Counted from the stretch's first letter, positions 12,001-24,011 are shown. The stretch: 64,000 bases of DNA from Pterois miles (GCA_947000775.1 CAMQGK010000327.1:1488001-1552000), one strand, 5' to 3'. A program made the numbers and translations. The notes: generated by a model from the letters alone, not told the origin.

Positions 12001-12779
12001 TGACTCTTAATATTCGTAGTGTATCACGCTGTGCAGGCAGTAAGCAAACGTGAGTATTTAGGCTGTACTTCAGGCAGGGAAAATTTATGCACACTGCTCG
12101 CACATGTATCAGAGAAGATTACACTTAAGCTTATTAAGCAACCCTTTACAGATACAGTATACCTCCCATTACAAATAGTGCACTCACTGTGTCTTCCTGA
12201 GTGTCTTCTCTTCTCATGCATGAAGCTGGCCTCACACTGGTCCCATCTGCATGGCCTCTCATTGGTATGGATGTGCTGGTGATTGTCCACGTGGTCCTAG
12301 CGTTTGAATCTCTTGTTGCACACCTTGCTGTGATCATGCCTTTCTCCAGCTGGTACCACACTGGTGCATCTTTTGATGGATCCTCTGGTGATATTTATCA
12401 CAACTAAAGCTTTCCCCAGGTTGCAAATTGGCCTGTTTGTTTTCTCTTAAAGATCATGGACATTATGGACTGTGAGCTGCATCAAAGTCTGGAAAGTAGC
12501 ATTGAGGGAAGTTAAGTACTAGAGAGTACTGTGAGGACTGATATCTAGAGGACACTTGTCTAACTATACCTTAGTGCTAATTCTGATGATGATACTTGAC
12601 ATGTTGCTGCAGGAAACCAGAGTCAGTGAAGGAGACTGTGCAGTATGGACACGGGTGAAACTCCGGGGTGACCTGCAGATACAAAACTGAAGAGAAGAAA
12701 AAACGAATCAATGAATAACTTGGTATTTAGTAGTCTTAACAGAATTTAAAAGGTAGGTAATACTTACTGAATATATGAT

Positions 12780-12781
<2 letters not shown>

Positions 12782-12831
<50 letters not shown>
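12782..12831. repeat. (AC)n microsatellite, 25 units
   Basis: An uninterrupted CA array of 50 bases just upstream of the pseudogene's finger exon (minus-strand sense). Confidence 0.98.
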
Positions 12832-12834
<3 letters not shown>

Positions 12835-13503
12835 TAAGCCTTGCCAAAATAATACAAACACGTTTTATCCTAAATAACAAATAAAATGAAATAATAATTA
12901 CATATAATAATAAGAAGAAGTGGTGTAGTGTATATTCTTACTATTTCATATTATTAAACACATTCATATGTCTGTCAGGACTGTGTAAAAGCAAGTTGAT
13001 GTGTCATCTACAGAACAAACAGCAATACTTCAGCAGCAAACCTGTTCTGTTTTATAATAGCTATTTACAAAACATGAAACATGAAAACCTCAAAATGGTG
13101 ACGTGATCACGATGAGGTGCTTAAACCCTTATGAATATTTCAGTAATTAATTTCTGATTAATACAGTGCAACAATGGGAGCAGAAGGAGTTTTCTCCTCA
13201 ATGCATAGTTATTTTTTTTAAATTATGTTTTCATGAGCCAAGTTCACATTACATGAATTTCAAAGTCATCAGATCACTGTACCGTTCACACTACACAATT
13301 TGTAGTCTTGTAATCAGGTGTCTTGAAGTCGTAGTTTTCACACTACATGATTTACAAGCGACAGGAGGTCACACACTGTAAGACGTTTTACCAGGAGGAA
13401 TCCCTGATGAGGGCTACAAACTACGTTTTGTCACGAAAACATGTGAGACCTGACATGAGATATCCTGCTTGTTGATGTCGCTGGCACACGTGTTAACGTA
13501 ATA

Positions 13504-13864
13504 GTAGAGCTGCAATGATTAATCCATTAGTTGTCAACTGTTTAAATTAATCGCAGACTACTTTAATAATCAATTAATCAGTTTGAGTAATTTTTAAAGA
13601 AAAAAAGTAAAAATTCTCTGATTGCAGCTTCTTAAATGTGAATATTTTGTGGTTTCTTTACTCCTCTATGACAGTAAACTGAACATCTTTTAGTTGTGAA
13701 CAAAACAAGACTTTTGAGGACGTCATCCTGACCTTTCCGAAACACCGATCAACATTTTTCACCATATTCTGACATTTTATAGATCAAACAACTAATTGAT
13801 TAAATTGAGAAATTCACTAAAGATTAACTAACATTGAAAAGAATTGTTATTTGCAGCCCTGCAT
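13504..13864 (+). mobile_element. Small non-autonomous DNA element (same MITE family)
   Basis: Runs from AGAGCTGCAATGATTAAT to TTTGCAGCCCTGC, giving inverted termini of the type GAGCTGCAA. Interior family words are TTTCTTTACTCCTCTATGAC and TTTTTCACCAT.TTCTGAC. Confidence 0.78.
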
Positions 13865-14412
13865 ACTAGAGTTTAAGTTCCAGTTAGGCATGAGGTGGGT
13901 ATTATGTATAAATGTATTAGTTGTATTAGTCTAAACCTAATTATTAGTTATTACTAAACTTAGTTATTAAACCCATGAAGAGACTAAAACCAGTAATGTG
14001 TTCGGGCTGAGATCTGCACAAGCCTGCCAAGACTATTAAATTTGTAGTCTTTTGCAAACAATACTCAAACACCAGTAGAAAGGGCTTCTGTTGGAGACTA
14101 TTTTCAGCCATGAATTTGGTGCACTAGAATGAGTATTTACATGCACAAAGGAACAAACTAACTGTACTGGGCTTTGGCTACACATGCAATAATTGTTAGT
14201 GGCATTAATTGTTGGTTTTGGTCTGTTTTGGATTTGTTGATTATAAAAAATATAGACCTATCCTTGTATTATGTGCATTTAAAAATGTCAGTATAAACAA
14301 AACACTGTACAGTTTATTCTGGAGAACTTTCAACAAATAAAGAAAAAGCCTACACATACTACAATAAAATAAATCAATAGTGTTGTATCTGTTTTTTGTG
14401 CTTTATAGATTT
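13504..14412 (+). repeat. Right arm of an inverted duplication
   Basis: This is the inverted partner of 7300-8046. The MITE lies at 13504-13864, about 100 extra bases follow at roughly 13865-13970, and then the shared spacer and block run to 14412. The arms are about 5.5 kb apart. Confidence 0.8.
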
Positions 14413-14439
14413 TGTTTATTTAGATTTAAATTCAGTTAA

Positions 14440-15930
14440 GGTTTAAATTTTGATAATCAATTAATCAGTTTGAGTAACTTTTTAAGAAATAAAAAAGTCA
14501 AAATTCTCTATTTCCAGCTTCTTTAAATCTGAATGTTTTGAATGTACAAAACCTTCAGCTTTTTAGTGAGTTCAGCTCAAGTACATGTTCATTCACCTGA
14601 CAGCTGCCAAGACGAGCTACCAAGAGTCTGGTGATGTTTGTGAATGTGGATCTAATATGTATATATGTATGAGGATGAGTATTTTTTATTCACTCATCTC
14701 ATATAATACAGTAAGTATGAATAGTACAGTCAATACTAACTAAGTCAACAATCTTTGTATTAAGTAGTGACTAAAAAGGCACAGGCACAAGCAAAATGCT
14801 TATATATACGCCTGACCTATGTACTTGTCAATATAAGCTACCCTTCAGAAAAAATCTCCTCTATGACAGTAAACTGAATGTTTTAAAGTTGTGGACAAAA
14901 GAAGACATTTGAGGTCATCTTGGGCTTTGGATACACTGATCAACATTAGACAAGCAATGCTCTTCTTTCTGGTCTCCCTAAAAACAATATTTTCTAACTG
15001 CAATTACTTCAGAACTCAGCTGCTCGAATGCTGACAAAGACCAGAAAGAGAGCTCACATTACACCGATTTTAAAGTCTCTGCACTGGCCTCCTGTGTCTT
15101 TTAGAATTGATTTTAAAATTTATTTTATTGGTTTATAAAGCTCTTAATGGTCTAGCTCCTTCTTATTTATCTAACTTGCTTTTACCATATGAACCCAGCA
15201 GAGCCCTCAGGTCCTCTGGAAGTCGCCTTTTAACTGAACCCAAAGGTAGAAAAAAAAAAACAATTTTTATTACTATGCCCCCCGTTTATGGGATAAGCTG
15301 CCTGAAGATCTGAAGGCGACATGTAATATTAATAGTTTTAAAAGTAAGCTTAAGACCCATCTTTTTAGTCTGGCCTTTAACTAATTTTTTTTTTAATCCA
15401 TTTTAGGAATTTTATTCTATTTATTTTATTTCATATATTTTTTAATTTGTTCAGTTTTATTTGTTTTTATTGTTTTAATATTTCAAATTTTCTGTTTTAA
15501 AAGCAAATTTAAGACCCATCTTTTGCCTGGCCTTTAATTTTTTTTTTATTCAATCCATTTTAGGTGCTTGCTTTATTCTATTTTATTTTAGTCTGTTTTA
15601 CATATTTTTAAATTGTGTTCAGTTTTTTTGTCTTTTTGTTGTTTTAATATTTCAAATTTATCTCCTGTGTTTCCTCCATTCATTTTATTTCTTCTTAATT
15701 GAAGATGGCATTTCCTCAGTATGTAGTTTGTCATGATGTAACATGAGTGTTGACTGTAAGCACTTTGTGCTACATTTCCTTTTGTATGAAAAGTGCTATT
15801 GTGTTAGTGTTATTTTGTTATTATTATTATTTTTCACCATTTTCTGACATTCTATAACTAATCGATTAAAACTGAAGAAATAACAATCAAATTAATCAAC
15901 AATGAAACTAATTGTTGGTTGCAGCATTAC
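14440..15930 (+). mobile_element. MITE split by two later insertions
   Basis: Three pieces of one MITE copy lie in order: about 14448-14541 (left end to CTGAATGTTTTGAA), 14851-14951 (CTCCTCTATGACAG to GATCAACATT) and 15830-15930 (TTTTTCACCATTTTCTGACA to GGTTGCAGCATT). The breaks fall at matching places of the family consensus seen at 13504-13864. The sequence in the gaps therefore arrived later: unknown DNA at about 14542-14850 and an L2-like LINE at 14952-15828. Confidence 0.75.
14952..15828 (+). mobile_element. 5'-truncated L2/CR1-like LINE 3' end
   Basis: The reading frame gives the C-terminal part of a non-LTR reverse-transcriptase polyprotein: SLHWPPVSFRIDFKI, then KALNGLAPSYLSNLLLPYEP, APRLWDKLPEDLKA and FKSKLKTHLFSLAF, spread over frames. 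The tail contains AAGCACTTTGTGCTACATTT and ends in (TTA)n. Stops and frame changes show it is dead. It interrupts the MITE exactly at GATCAACATT / TTTCACC. Confidence 0.85.
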
Positions 15931-18129
15931 AAAATAGTTTCCACACGTCTTTTTCCCCTACGTAGATCAGTCACTTTGTTATATACTACTATACTATATG
16001 CATATCACCCTGAGTGCAACAACAACTTTGGTCTGTGCTCCAAATGCAACACATACAGCCAGGTTTCCCCTCCACCTACGTCCTCAGCTCCCAGACAGGT
16101 CCAGATATTTAGCATGCTTTATATCTACGTAACAGTTCACACAAACCACTTCATCTGAGGATTTTGTCAGGGATCTCCAAAAACTTTCAGCAGTTTTATC
16201 CTTACTTACGGTCAGCAGCAGGCTAACATACAGTATGAGATGTGTAGCTATGACAGAATACATATACCTGAAAGTTTATAGTCTTAGGTATGCAGAGACT
16301 GACTGTTTAATTCAGCAGCAAATAAAGCATAACAATAAGCAAAAATTGCTTATTTACCTGCCAGTTTGTTCGTTTAACTTTGATCTTATTTGGAGAAGGC
16401 ACAAGCCAGTGCAAAACATGCTGTTGTTTTTTTAAACAAATAAGACATTCATGTGAGGTTCAATTATCGATTCAGATTGTCAAAACAATTGCAATCCTCA
16501 AAACAAATCTGTAGTGCTCCAAGCAAGAAATTCATATTCTAATGAGTAAAAAACAAGCTTAAAAAACTCTTAAATGAAGCATCTGCCAGCACTGAGGAGG
16601 ATTAGGAAGAGATTAGATGTGAGGTGGCTTACTTGTTGCGCTGCTTTCCACTGCTTCGGCTGGTGGTGTCTCCTCACAGTGTCCAGTTAAGCGTGGCACC
16701 GTCTCTCCCTTAACAAATGCCTCCAGGCCTTCAAATTCCCAATTCCCAAACTTTGTTACATGGCAGATTTCATGTGTCTCAGGGTCTGCCGGCTCCTCTT
16801 TGACTTGTTTACAGTTAGACATCATCCCAGCTGATGCTCTCCTGTTCAGTTTTCAGCTCTTCTCTACTTTGTGCAGTACAGCATTCAGGGCGTCCTCACC
16901 CTCCTTTTTTGCAGAACTGATCATGTTAATAAGGGACAATTTCTTTTGTTTTCGAAGGCACATTCCTTGACAGTAATGCTTCGGTTTTAGGGTGTCCTCT
17001 TCTCTTTTTGGTAGTTTGATGTGTGTTCTGTCCTCAGTGTGTGCAGTCTGTTGAGGGTGCTGAAGTCATTTTACCTGCTGCCTTCCTCTTCAGTGCAGAG
17101 GAAAGCCATACACCTATAGATACAGAGAGCAGAAGCCAGTGAAAGATCACCAGAATGCTTGCTACTTTGCAAATAGTAACATTAGCTTATTTGTGAGTTG
17201 TCATTTCACCCACTTTCTCGCTGAATTTACACTATATCATACAAAATGTAATTTAATGTATTTGTCTACATATTATCTGTCATTGTAATGCCACGTTTGA
17301 CTTAACTTTTGCGCAAACATACCCGAGGCTGTTATCAGCACTTGCAGCGGCTGAATTTAAACTTAATCTTTTAAACTGGACTGCTGTCAGTGTCATCTCC
17401 TCCTTCATATATCTAGTAGAAATTGGCTAAATGCCACTAGAGGTCTCTGTATCTAGTAACTACTGCTGAGCTCACTTCAGTGTCTCTACAACATAATACT
17501 GTACGTTACATTATGCATGCATGTGAATTAAATGCATTACTATGTCATCAAAATGTGTCACATCCCCTCAATTAATTTCAAACAAAGAGAAAAGGATATT
17601 GATTATATGACAAGCTGCAGAGGCCAATTCACAGTAATCACGTGATGCACGACCACATAGGACATACAAAAAGAGCTTTAGACTTGTTCGTCAATAAAGC
17701 ATGTACATTACATACAGCGGCATATTTGTTTTTCCTCTTCCTCTCTTTTTTTCATTTGTAAGAGCAGTTTCATGAATTGAAAAGATCATATTTAAGTGAT
17801 GTCTAATATACTGTGGAACAGGCAAATTGTTTTGAAAATAAGATGTCAGTTTGTATTAATGTCAAATAGTGTGTGAGAGTGAAATGAGTACAGTACATGA
17901 TATACCGACTTCCTTCAAACGCGAAACAGTAGCTGTAAAGTATTGAAAACTGAAACCATTTATCAGCTGTACCATTTGCAGACGGATATGAAAAGAAAAC
18001 TTAATTTACTTACGAACTTGGCGTCCCTTGGGCGGAGTTTAAGCTGATTTCATGCCGTGCTTTTGGCGTGCCCTCCTTTTAAAAGTCGGCCCCAGAACGC
18101 ACCAGCAGTCGGTCTCGCTTGTCAACATG

Positions 18130-18655
18130 TGGTGCCATCAAACGGAAGTCGTGAACTTGTCTTTACGACATGGGAGGTCGTGTTCACGACATGCGTTGCG
18201 TTCAGGTGGCTAAGTCGTGAAGAACATTGCTGCTAAGCAGCAGCAATATTAACGTTGCTGTCCGATGGTGCCTTCACTTGTGGTCTTGTCGTATTCACGA
18301 CCTCCTCATAAGGAAAGTTTCTGAAAGCTCTTGTGACATGTTTGTTGACGTGAGAAAAGGTGGAGCCTATGGAAGCTCATTTATCGGTGCATAATAAGTT
18401 AATATTGTACAGTATATTGTAATTTTAGTCATAACATTTTTTTCTTGGTAATTTTATCATATGTCTGAGGAAAATGTTGATATTCTCAATGACCTCATCT
18501 TTCTCCTCTGTCATTATGCTTTTACATTTTCTGTATTGTGTTACTCACTTCCTAGCTTGCTAAACTGTAGCTTCTAGACTCAGACAGTAACATTAATATT
18601 ACTGTTGCTTAGCAGCGGTGTCCTTCATAACTTAACCACTTGAACGCAACGCGTG
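18130..18655 (-). mobile_element. Non-autonomous DNA element, inverted copy
   Basis: Read on the minus strand it runs from CGTTGCGTTCAAGTGG through AACAGTAATATTAATGTTAC and AAAAGCATAATGACAGAGGAG to GAGCTTTCAGAAACTTTCC near 18315. The left part (18130-18300) adds a further partial copy of the element's other end. A third copy lies at 50412-50805. Confidence 0.7.
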
Positions 18656-18689
18656 TGGTGTTTGTGACTTCCATGTGAAAGCACCACCA

Positions 18690-19020
18690 GTCCAGAAACC
18701 ACAGAGGATAACAATTTAGAAAGCTAGCAAGTGGGTAACATAACGAAGGAAATACAAAGGCATAATGACAGAGGAGAAAGACGAGGTCATTGTAAATATC
18801 AACATTTTCCTCAGATCTATTATAAAAAATTACAAAATTACCAAGAAAAACAATATCTGACTAAATTACAATTTATTGCACAATATAAACATATTATGCA
18901 CTGGTAAATGAACTTCCATGGGATCCACCATTTCTCACGTCGACAAACATAAGTCATGACCATAAGTTAACATAAGTCGTGAACTCAGAGCTTTCAGAAA
19001 CTTTCCAAAATGACGGCACT
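18690..19020 (+). mobile_element. Non-autonomous DNA element, direct copy
   Basis: Faces the copy at 18130-18655 head to head. Shared words are AACAATTTAGAAAGCTAGCA, GGCATAATGACAGAGGAGAA, ACATTTTCCTCAGA and GAGCTTTCAGAAACTTTCC. The two copies together form a large imperfect palindrome. Confidence 0.75.
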
Positions 19021-19416
19021 ACTTAAGCTAGTTGTTTTGTTAGCCAGCTTGTGTTAGCACTGCATCAGCCCCAGTATGAGCTTCATTTAAGTTACCAACA
19101 GTCATTACGGTCCAGCCTGCTTGGTGTCTGTGAGGGTTTAAATGCTGAAACGCCTCTAAACACGAGACTCGCTCGTTTTACGTTAAAAAAACCCGCAGTT
19201 AGACATTAACTCGCTGTGGAGACTTGTGCTTTGCCCGCTAAAGTAAGAGTGGGCACGTTTTTGTTATCCGGTTACCCCTCGCGGGCGGAGTTTACTCGTT
19301 AAATGTAATGTTAAGGGTAGGATGTTCCGCCCTGCCGGGGTGCGCCGTGTCTTACATCAACGCTCAGTTAATTGCAGTGTAAACAAACAGTAGCATGGAA
19401 ACTTAAATACCATTTA

Positions 19417-19479
19417 GACTATCTATCTATCGACCTACATACCTATCTGTCTATCTATCTATCGATCTATCTATCTATC
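19417..19479. repeat. (CTAT)n tetranucleotide microsatellite
   Basis: Imperfect CTAT/CTGT array, interrupted by ATCGACCTACATAC. Confidence 0.9.
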
Positions 19480-19656
19480 ATAGCGGGAGATGAGACAAGA
19501 TTTATGATTATGGTTGGTTAAATTTATTTATTAAACAAATGATGACAAACTTCTGACTACTGACCTCAAAGGGAAATGTTAAAGTTACTATACACTCATC
19601 GTACAGTAGGTAAGATAGTGAACCAATTAAACGCAGAGTTTAATAAGATAAATTCA

Positions 19657-20094
19657 TCATTGTAAGACTGAAAACAAGACAACCTGCTTTTCCAGCAAAC
19701 CTGTTGAATCTGAATGTCTTAGCATTTTTACAATTCTCCAGGTTTCAGTTTCTGATAAAATACGGCCATCCTCACTGTGGACATTAATCACTTGTGCACA
19801 TAACGCTTCAAATAATTTGGCCTCTCCTGGTAACTTAACCCACAGCACAGTAGCATCACACACAGTGTTCATGCTTTGATCAAATAATTTATTACATTTT
19901 GAAAATTTTACAGCAGTGATCAATTCTGTGGGGGGAGGGGGAGGGACATGTACCACTGCCTCAAACCATGTCCTCAAGTCTCTATTATAATAGTGTCCTG
20001 CGACAAACAGTTTAGGCCTACCCTGCACAAAAATCCTACAAGGCCTGGGATAGTGTTTTAAAAAATGTTCCATGCAATAACAAACTTGATTCAT
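19657..20094 (-). CDS. Hypothetical 145-residue ORF, unknown function
   Basis: A single uninterrupted frame starts at an ATG at 20094; an in-frame TGA lies three codons upstream. The predicted product has a protein-like mix of residues, a five-proline run (residues about 52-56), several cysteines, no signal peptide and no membrane segment. I do not recognise a family. It sits 200 bases past the stop of the zinc-finger gene on the same strand. The first AATAAA on that strand is near 19530, so this ORF may lie in the zinc-finger gene's 3' UTR. It could be a chance frame, a remnant of a mobile element, or a separate small gene. No splice site of good quality was seen at its start. Confidence 0.3.
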   Translation of the reverse strand: MNQVCYCMEHFLKHYPRPCRIFVQGRPKLFVAGHYYNRDLRTWFEAVVHVPPPPPTELITAVKFSKCNKLFDQSMNTVCDATVLWVKLPGEAKLFEALCAQVINVHSEDGRILSETETWRIVKMLRHSDSTGLLEKQVVLFSVLQ

Positions 20095-20294
20095 GTGTTC
20101 AATTCAGTTTTCATTATAAGTTAAAACAGTCATCTGAGTCACGAGGGTTACAGAAAGTTCATATAAATAATCATATATAGCTATGAGTTTTGACTTTAAC
20201 TCACTCCTAAAAAACCTAGTAGAAGACTGGATACAGCTCCCCATAGTTATCACTTCAAATCAACCGTGCTTATTTACAGTCCTCTCATGAAAGC

Positions 20295-23200
20295 TCAGCG
20301 ACATTTAGCCACATGCCCAGAAAGATGGTGAGAGCGAGCAAACCTGCGGAGGCAGTTGGGGCAGGAATATGGTTTCTCCCCTGTGTGAGTTAACATGTGA
20401 GTCTTCAAATGGCCCGACAAGCGAAAGCTTTTCCCACATTCTTGACATGTGTAGGGACGCAGGTTAGTGTGACTCCTCCTGTGCTTGCCCAGATCACCAG
20501 AGGAGGTGAAACGATTGTGGCACTCTGGGCATTCAAAGGGCTTCTCCCCAGAGTGAATCCTCTTATGCTTCACCAGGTCGCCGGACTGAGTGAAACTCTT
20601 GTCGCATTCAGTGCACTTGTAGGGTCTCTCACCAGTGTGAGTGCGTTGGTGATTTCGCAGATGTGCGAGGCGAATGAACCTACTGCCGCAGACCGTGCAG
20701 TGGTAAGGCCTTTCCCCGGTGTGTGTCCGTAGGTGTATTTTCAAAGCCCCGAGATCTCCGATCTTAAGCCCGCAGTCCCCGCACTGGTGAGCTTTCTCTT
20801 TGGTGTGGAGTTTGGTGTGAACCCTCAGGTTCTTCTGGGTGTTAAAGTTCTTCCCACACACATTGCAGTGGAAGGGTTTCTCACTGGAGTGTGTCCTCAG
20901 GTGGAGAACCAGACTTGACTTGAATCCAAACTCCTTTCCACATTCAGTGCAAGAATATTCCTTCTTGCCGGAATGTGTGGTTAAGTGGCACTTGAGATGG
21001 TGCGATCTTAAAAAGGCCTTCCCACACACTTGACACTTATACGGCTTGTCCCCCGTGTGTATTTTCATGTGCTGTCGCCAACCGCTGCGCTCCACAAACC
21101 TCCTGCCACAATCCTTGCAGACAAATGGCCGGTCGCCTGTGTGCGTGCGCATGTGATCCTCAAGGCTTTGAGGTGTGCCCATCTTCTTGCCACACTCTGG
21201 ACACTGCACACCGACGTCCAGACAGATTGGCTTATCTTCAGACTCTGTGTTGTGCGGTTCATGACACAAATGAGGCCCCTGACCCCAGGTGGCTTTGAAA
21301 CTCTTCCCACAGTCGGCGCAGCTGAGGTGCCCTCCTCTAGTGACCACGGACATGTTGTGCCAGCGCTGACAGTGATTCTTCAGATTCTTCAGGTACTGGA
21401 AGCTGCGTGCACAGGTTGGACAAGGGTGAAGCCTGCGGGGAGGGGGAGAAGGGTGGGCTTCACGTACATGGATCCTAAGGTGTACTTTAGAGTTAAAGGT
21501 GCTGCTGCAGACAGTGCAGGTGTGTTTAGGGATGAGATTTAGTGTGTGGCTCGAGAGACATTTCTTCAGCTCGGCAAGATACTGCTTCTGATGGACCCAC
21601 TTGACATGCTTCTCCAAGAAGTCCAAGTCAGTGAAGGAGACAGTGCAGTGCGGACATGGATAGAAGTCAGATGATGACTCTGCATAGGGGAGGAAGAAGA
21701 GTGTATTAAAAAAGGTGAATGTGATTTTACACTTCCCTGTTATACATACAATCTGAATTATACAGACTTTAAGTTATGACAAACAAAGGCTCTTAGTTAC
21801 TATTATTACTACAATGCACTTTTTTTCCAACATTGATAAGTTATCCAAACTATTTCCACCACACTGTCTGATACTGAGAGGAAGGTGAATGAAAACACAG
21901 GTGCTAAACAACAAATGTGTTTCAAATACACTTTTCTTAAAAGGGACAGTGTGTAGGATTTGCTGGCATCTAGTAGTGTGGTTGTAGATTGCAACCATCT
22001 GAGTACCCCTCCGCTCACTCCTCCCTTTCCAGGACTGCAGTAACATGAGCCACTGAGTGCAGAACCATGGGAACGCCATTCGCCTCACTCAGAGGTCATC
22101 CGTAATAGAAGAAACAAATCACCGGCACTCACAGATACAAGGTCTTTCTTAGTTTTATTACCAATGTTATGGTATTCAACCTCTAAATCGGTTTTCAAAT
22201 GCTCTGTTTTTTTGTTCATATGGAAGAACATAATAATAATGTATAAAACCCAAATAGCCCATGAAATAAGGAATAATCCCACAACATTATTTATATGCAA
22301 CATTAATTATTATTAGTTATTCTCAGATGGAAATCACTGTTTGTTGTGTGCAGAGCGCTGCCCCGGGCACTGAAGCGGTGGAAATGGAGACAGACAGACA
22401 GAAGAACATGTCTGTCTGCTGCACAGCACTGCCAAGGGAAACTTTGAATACCTTTGAATATTACTCACCGAATCTTTGAAGACCAAAAATGGTATTCGGG
22501 ACAGCCTTTCAGGTGATTAAACACTAATGAACACATAGTTATGAATTATTAGTTAATTAGTTATGAATGACTTTCATTTCTGCTACCAGATCCCCTGAAA
22601 TGCTACACACTATTACTTTAAGCTAAAAAACAACACACACTAGTTTAACTCTGTTATTTAAAAACAAAAGAACTGCAGTTAAGTTTAGGTTAAAGCAATG
22701 GGGTGCATGGATGCACGGGGACCAGGGGAATAATATTCTTTAAAATGCTATAATAACAACAACATAGGTTGTTGTTTAAAATTCATTGGGTCAACTAGCT
22801 CAAGCAAAGAGATTATTAAAAAAAAGCTGTAGGTCTCTCCTGAAATATTACCTACAAAAACCCTTTGATTTAAAAGAGAAATGTTTAAATAGCAACTCAA
22901 ATGAACAGATAAAATAAAGATATTTTTCTTAAACTTTAAAAGTCAAAATTGATAATATATATAGCAACAAACAATACACACCATCGGTTAGTATTAAAAA
23001 ATAAATATAAGTCCTATTAAAAAGATTGTATAAGTGTTGTGAATAAGACTATCATGTTAAATGAATGTAAAACACACCAAGTACAGTGGGTTAGTGTGGT
23101 TAGATTGATACTTTTAATAAACTAAAAATGGAAAAATACTGTCCATCTGTGGAGTTGTATCACATGTATATAATAATATGCTGATAAATGGCTTCATGTG

Positions 23201-23710
23201 ACACAACACACAGTAAACACTAGACTAGGGAGTGCATGTTTACAGTAAACACTAGACTAGGGAGTGCATGTTTTTAACTAACAACTGGCTGCTACCTGTG
23301 CAGACCTCCTCTCCCTCTTCATTATCGTCCTGTTTGTTGCCTGTTGCCTCCTCCTCTTTGTCTCTCTCTTCTTTAATCCACGACTCCTCCTTGACAGCAG
23401 CTCCAGTGAATTCATCTTGTGGCTGAAGGACACACTCGTCCTTTACGGGTCCCTGTTGATGCTGGACATCTGACCTGGATGTCTCGGTGTCAGGCTTAGT
23501 GTCTGAACAGCTTGAGGAGTACCCATTGTGCTCCTCGCTGATCTCCTGTGAAAGTGGTTCCTCCTTGATCTGGATGTTAAGACCACCTCCGTTAGTGTTC
23601 ACTTCACCCTCAAGCTCCAGTTCAGTTTTAGCAGTGAGCACATCGTGGTGTATCTCTCCTTTCGTAGCTTTGTTTAGAGAGGACTTCTTCTTGGCAGATT
23701 TCATCCTCAT
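20295..23710 (-). CDS. C2H2 zinc-finger protein, about 599 residues
   Basis: Probable nuclear DNA-binding regulator. Coding exons are 23296-23710 and 20295-21679. The donor ACAG|GTAGCA and acceptor CTATGCAG join in phase 1 without breaking the frame. A non-coding exon at 24012 upward splices to an acceptor near 23788. The start chosen is the MRMKSAKK ATG at 23710, the first ATG after that acceptor in this frame. Residues 1-138 are lysine-rich and then acidic, with four SUMO-type sites (IKEE, VKDE, VKEE, IKEE). From about residue 148 there are roughly fifteen C2H2 units. The first four are spaced irregularly, then ten follow as a regular array with TGERPY-type linkers, and the last is C2HC (CPNC...HVAKC). 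No KRAB, SCAN, BTB or ZAD domain is seen. The pseudogene at 12019-17110 is its close relative. The orthologue cannot be named from sequence alone. Confidence 0.92.
21945..22625 (-). mobile_element. Non-autonomous DNA element in zinc-finger intron
   Basis: The ends are inverted: AAGGGACAGTGTGTAGGATTT at the left and AATGCTACACACTATTACTTT at the right. The word TAGATTGCAACC.TCTGAGTACCCCTCC is shared, as reverse complement and in diverged form, with the copy at 61502-61968. The middle (about 22107-22330) does not match and may be a further insertion. Confidence 0.7.
23210..23273. repeat. Exact 32-bp tandem duplication
   Basis: Two identical units, each containing CACTAGACTAGGGAGTGCAT, lie end to end. 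They begin about 22 bases inside the intron, downstream of the zinc-finger gene's coding exon donor at 23295. Confidence 0.95.
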
Positions 23711-24011
23711 GATGCCACCATTAGTGTTTCGTCTCTTTAGTGTGCTGTGGACCAGAGGACGACACTGAATATCTCGGAGGGTAGCTACATACAAAGCAAT
23801 ATAAGTAATACAAATAGAAAGCGCGGATCTCATCCCTTTAGCTAGGTCATCTTTACATTATCTAGCGCTAGCATCATAGCTAAACTAGACTAGCGGCAAC
23901 ATTAGCCTAGCAGCATAATGCTAACGCCGAGGCGCATTTACAGCCGTTTTCTTGTAGTTATGCAGCTGTCAGTGTCATTCAGCTTTTCGCTACTATAAAG
24001 AAAAGACTTAC

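Larger units (their letters stand above)
12019..17110 (-). pseudogene. Decayed C2H2 zinc-finger gene
   Basis: The remains match the intact zinc-finger gene at 20295-24012 in parts and order. About 16613-17100 corresponds to its acidic exon: SALKRKAAGKM-like sequence resembles the intact STLKRRNTNGGIM, followed by lysine-rich text and QVKEEPADPETHE, but with stops and frame changes. A usable donor (CAACAA then GTAAGC) remains near 16632. At 12600-12670 a good acceptor (TATCTGCAG) opens onto a first finger, HPCPYCTVSFTDSGFLQQHV, nearly identical to the intact gene's first finger, and then stops. At about 12180-12350 degenerate fingers remain (CNKRF, HIHTNERP, CTICNGRY). A donor-like GTAAGT near 18014 may mark a 5' UTR exon. 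The intron is full of transposons. I infer an old tandem duplicate that has lost function. Confidence 0.75.

Noticed and set aside
20397..21542. Plus-strand ORFs (up to 170 codons) opposite the zinc-finger exon
   Set aside because: Antisense shadows of a repetitive C2H2 array; the minus strand has the clear protein.
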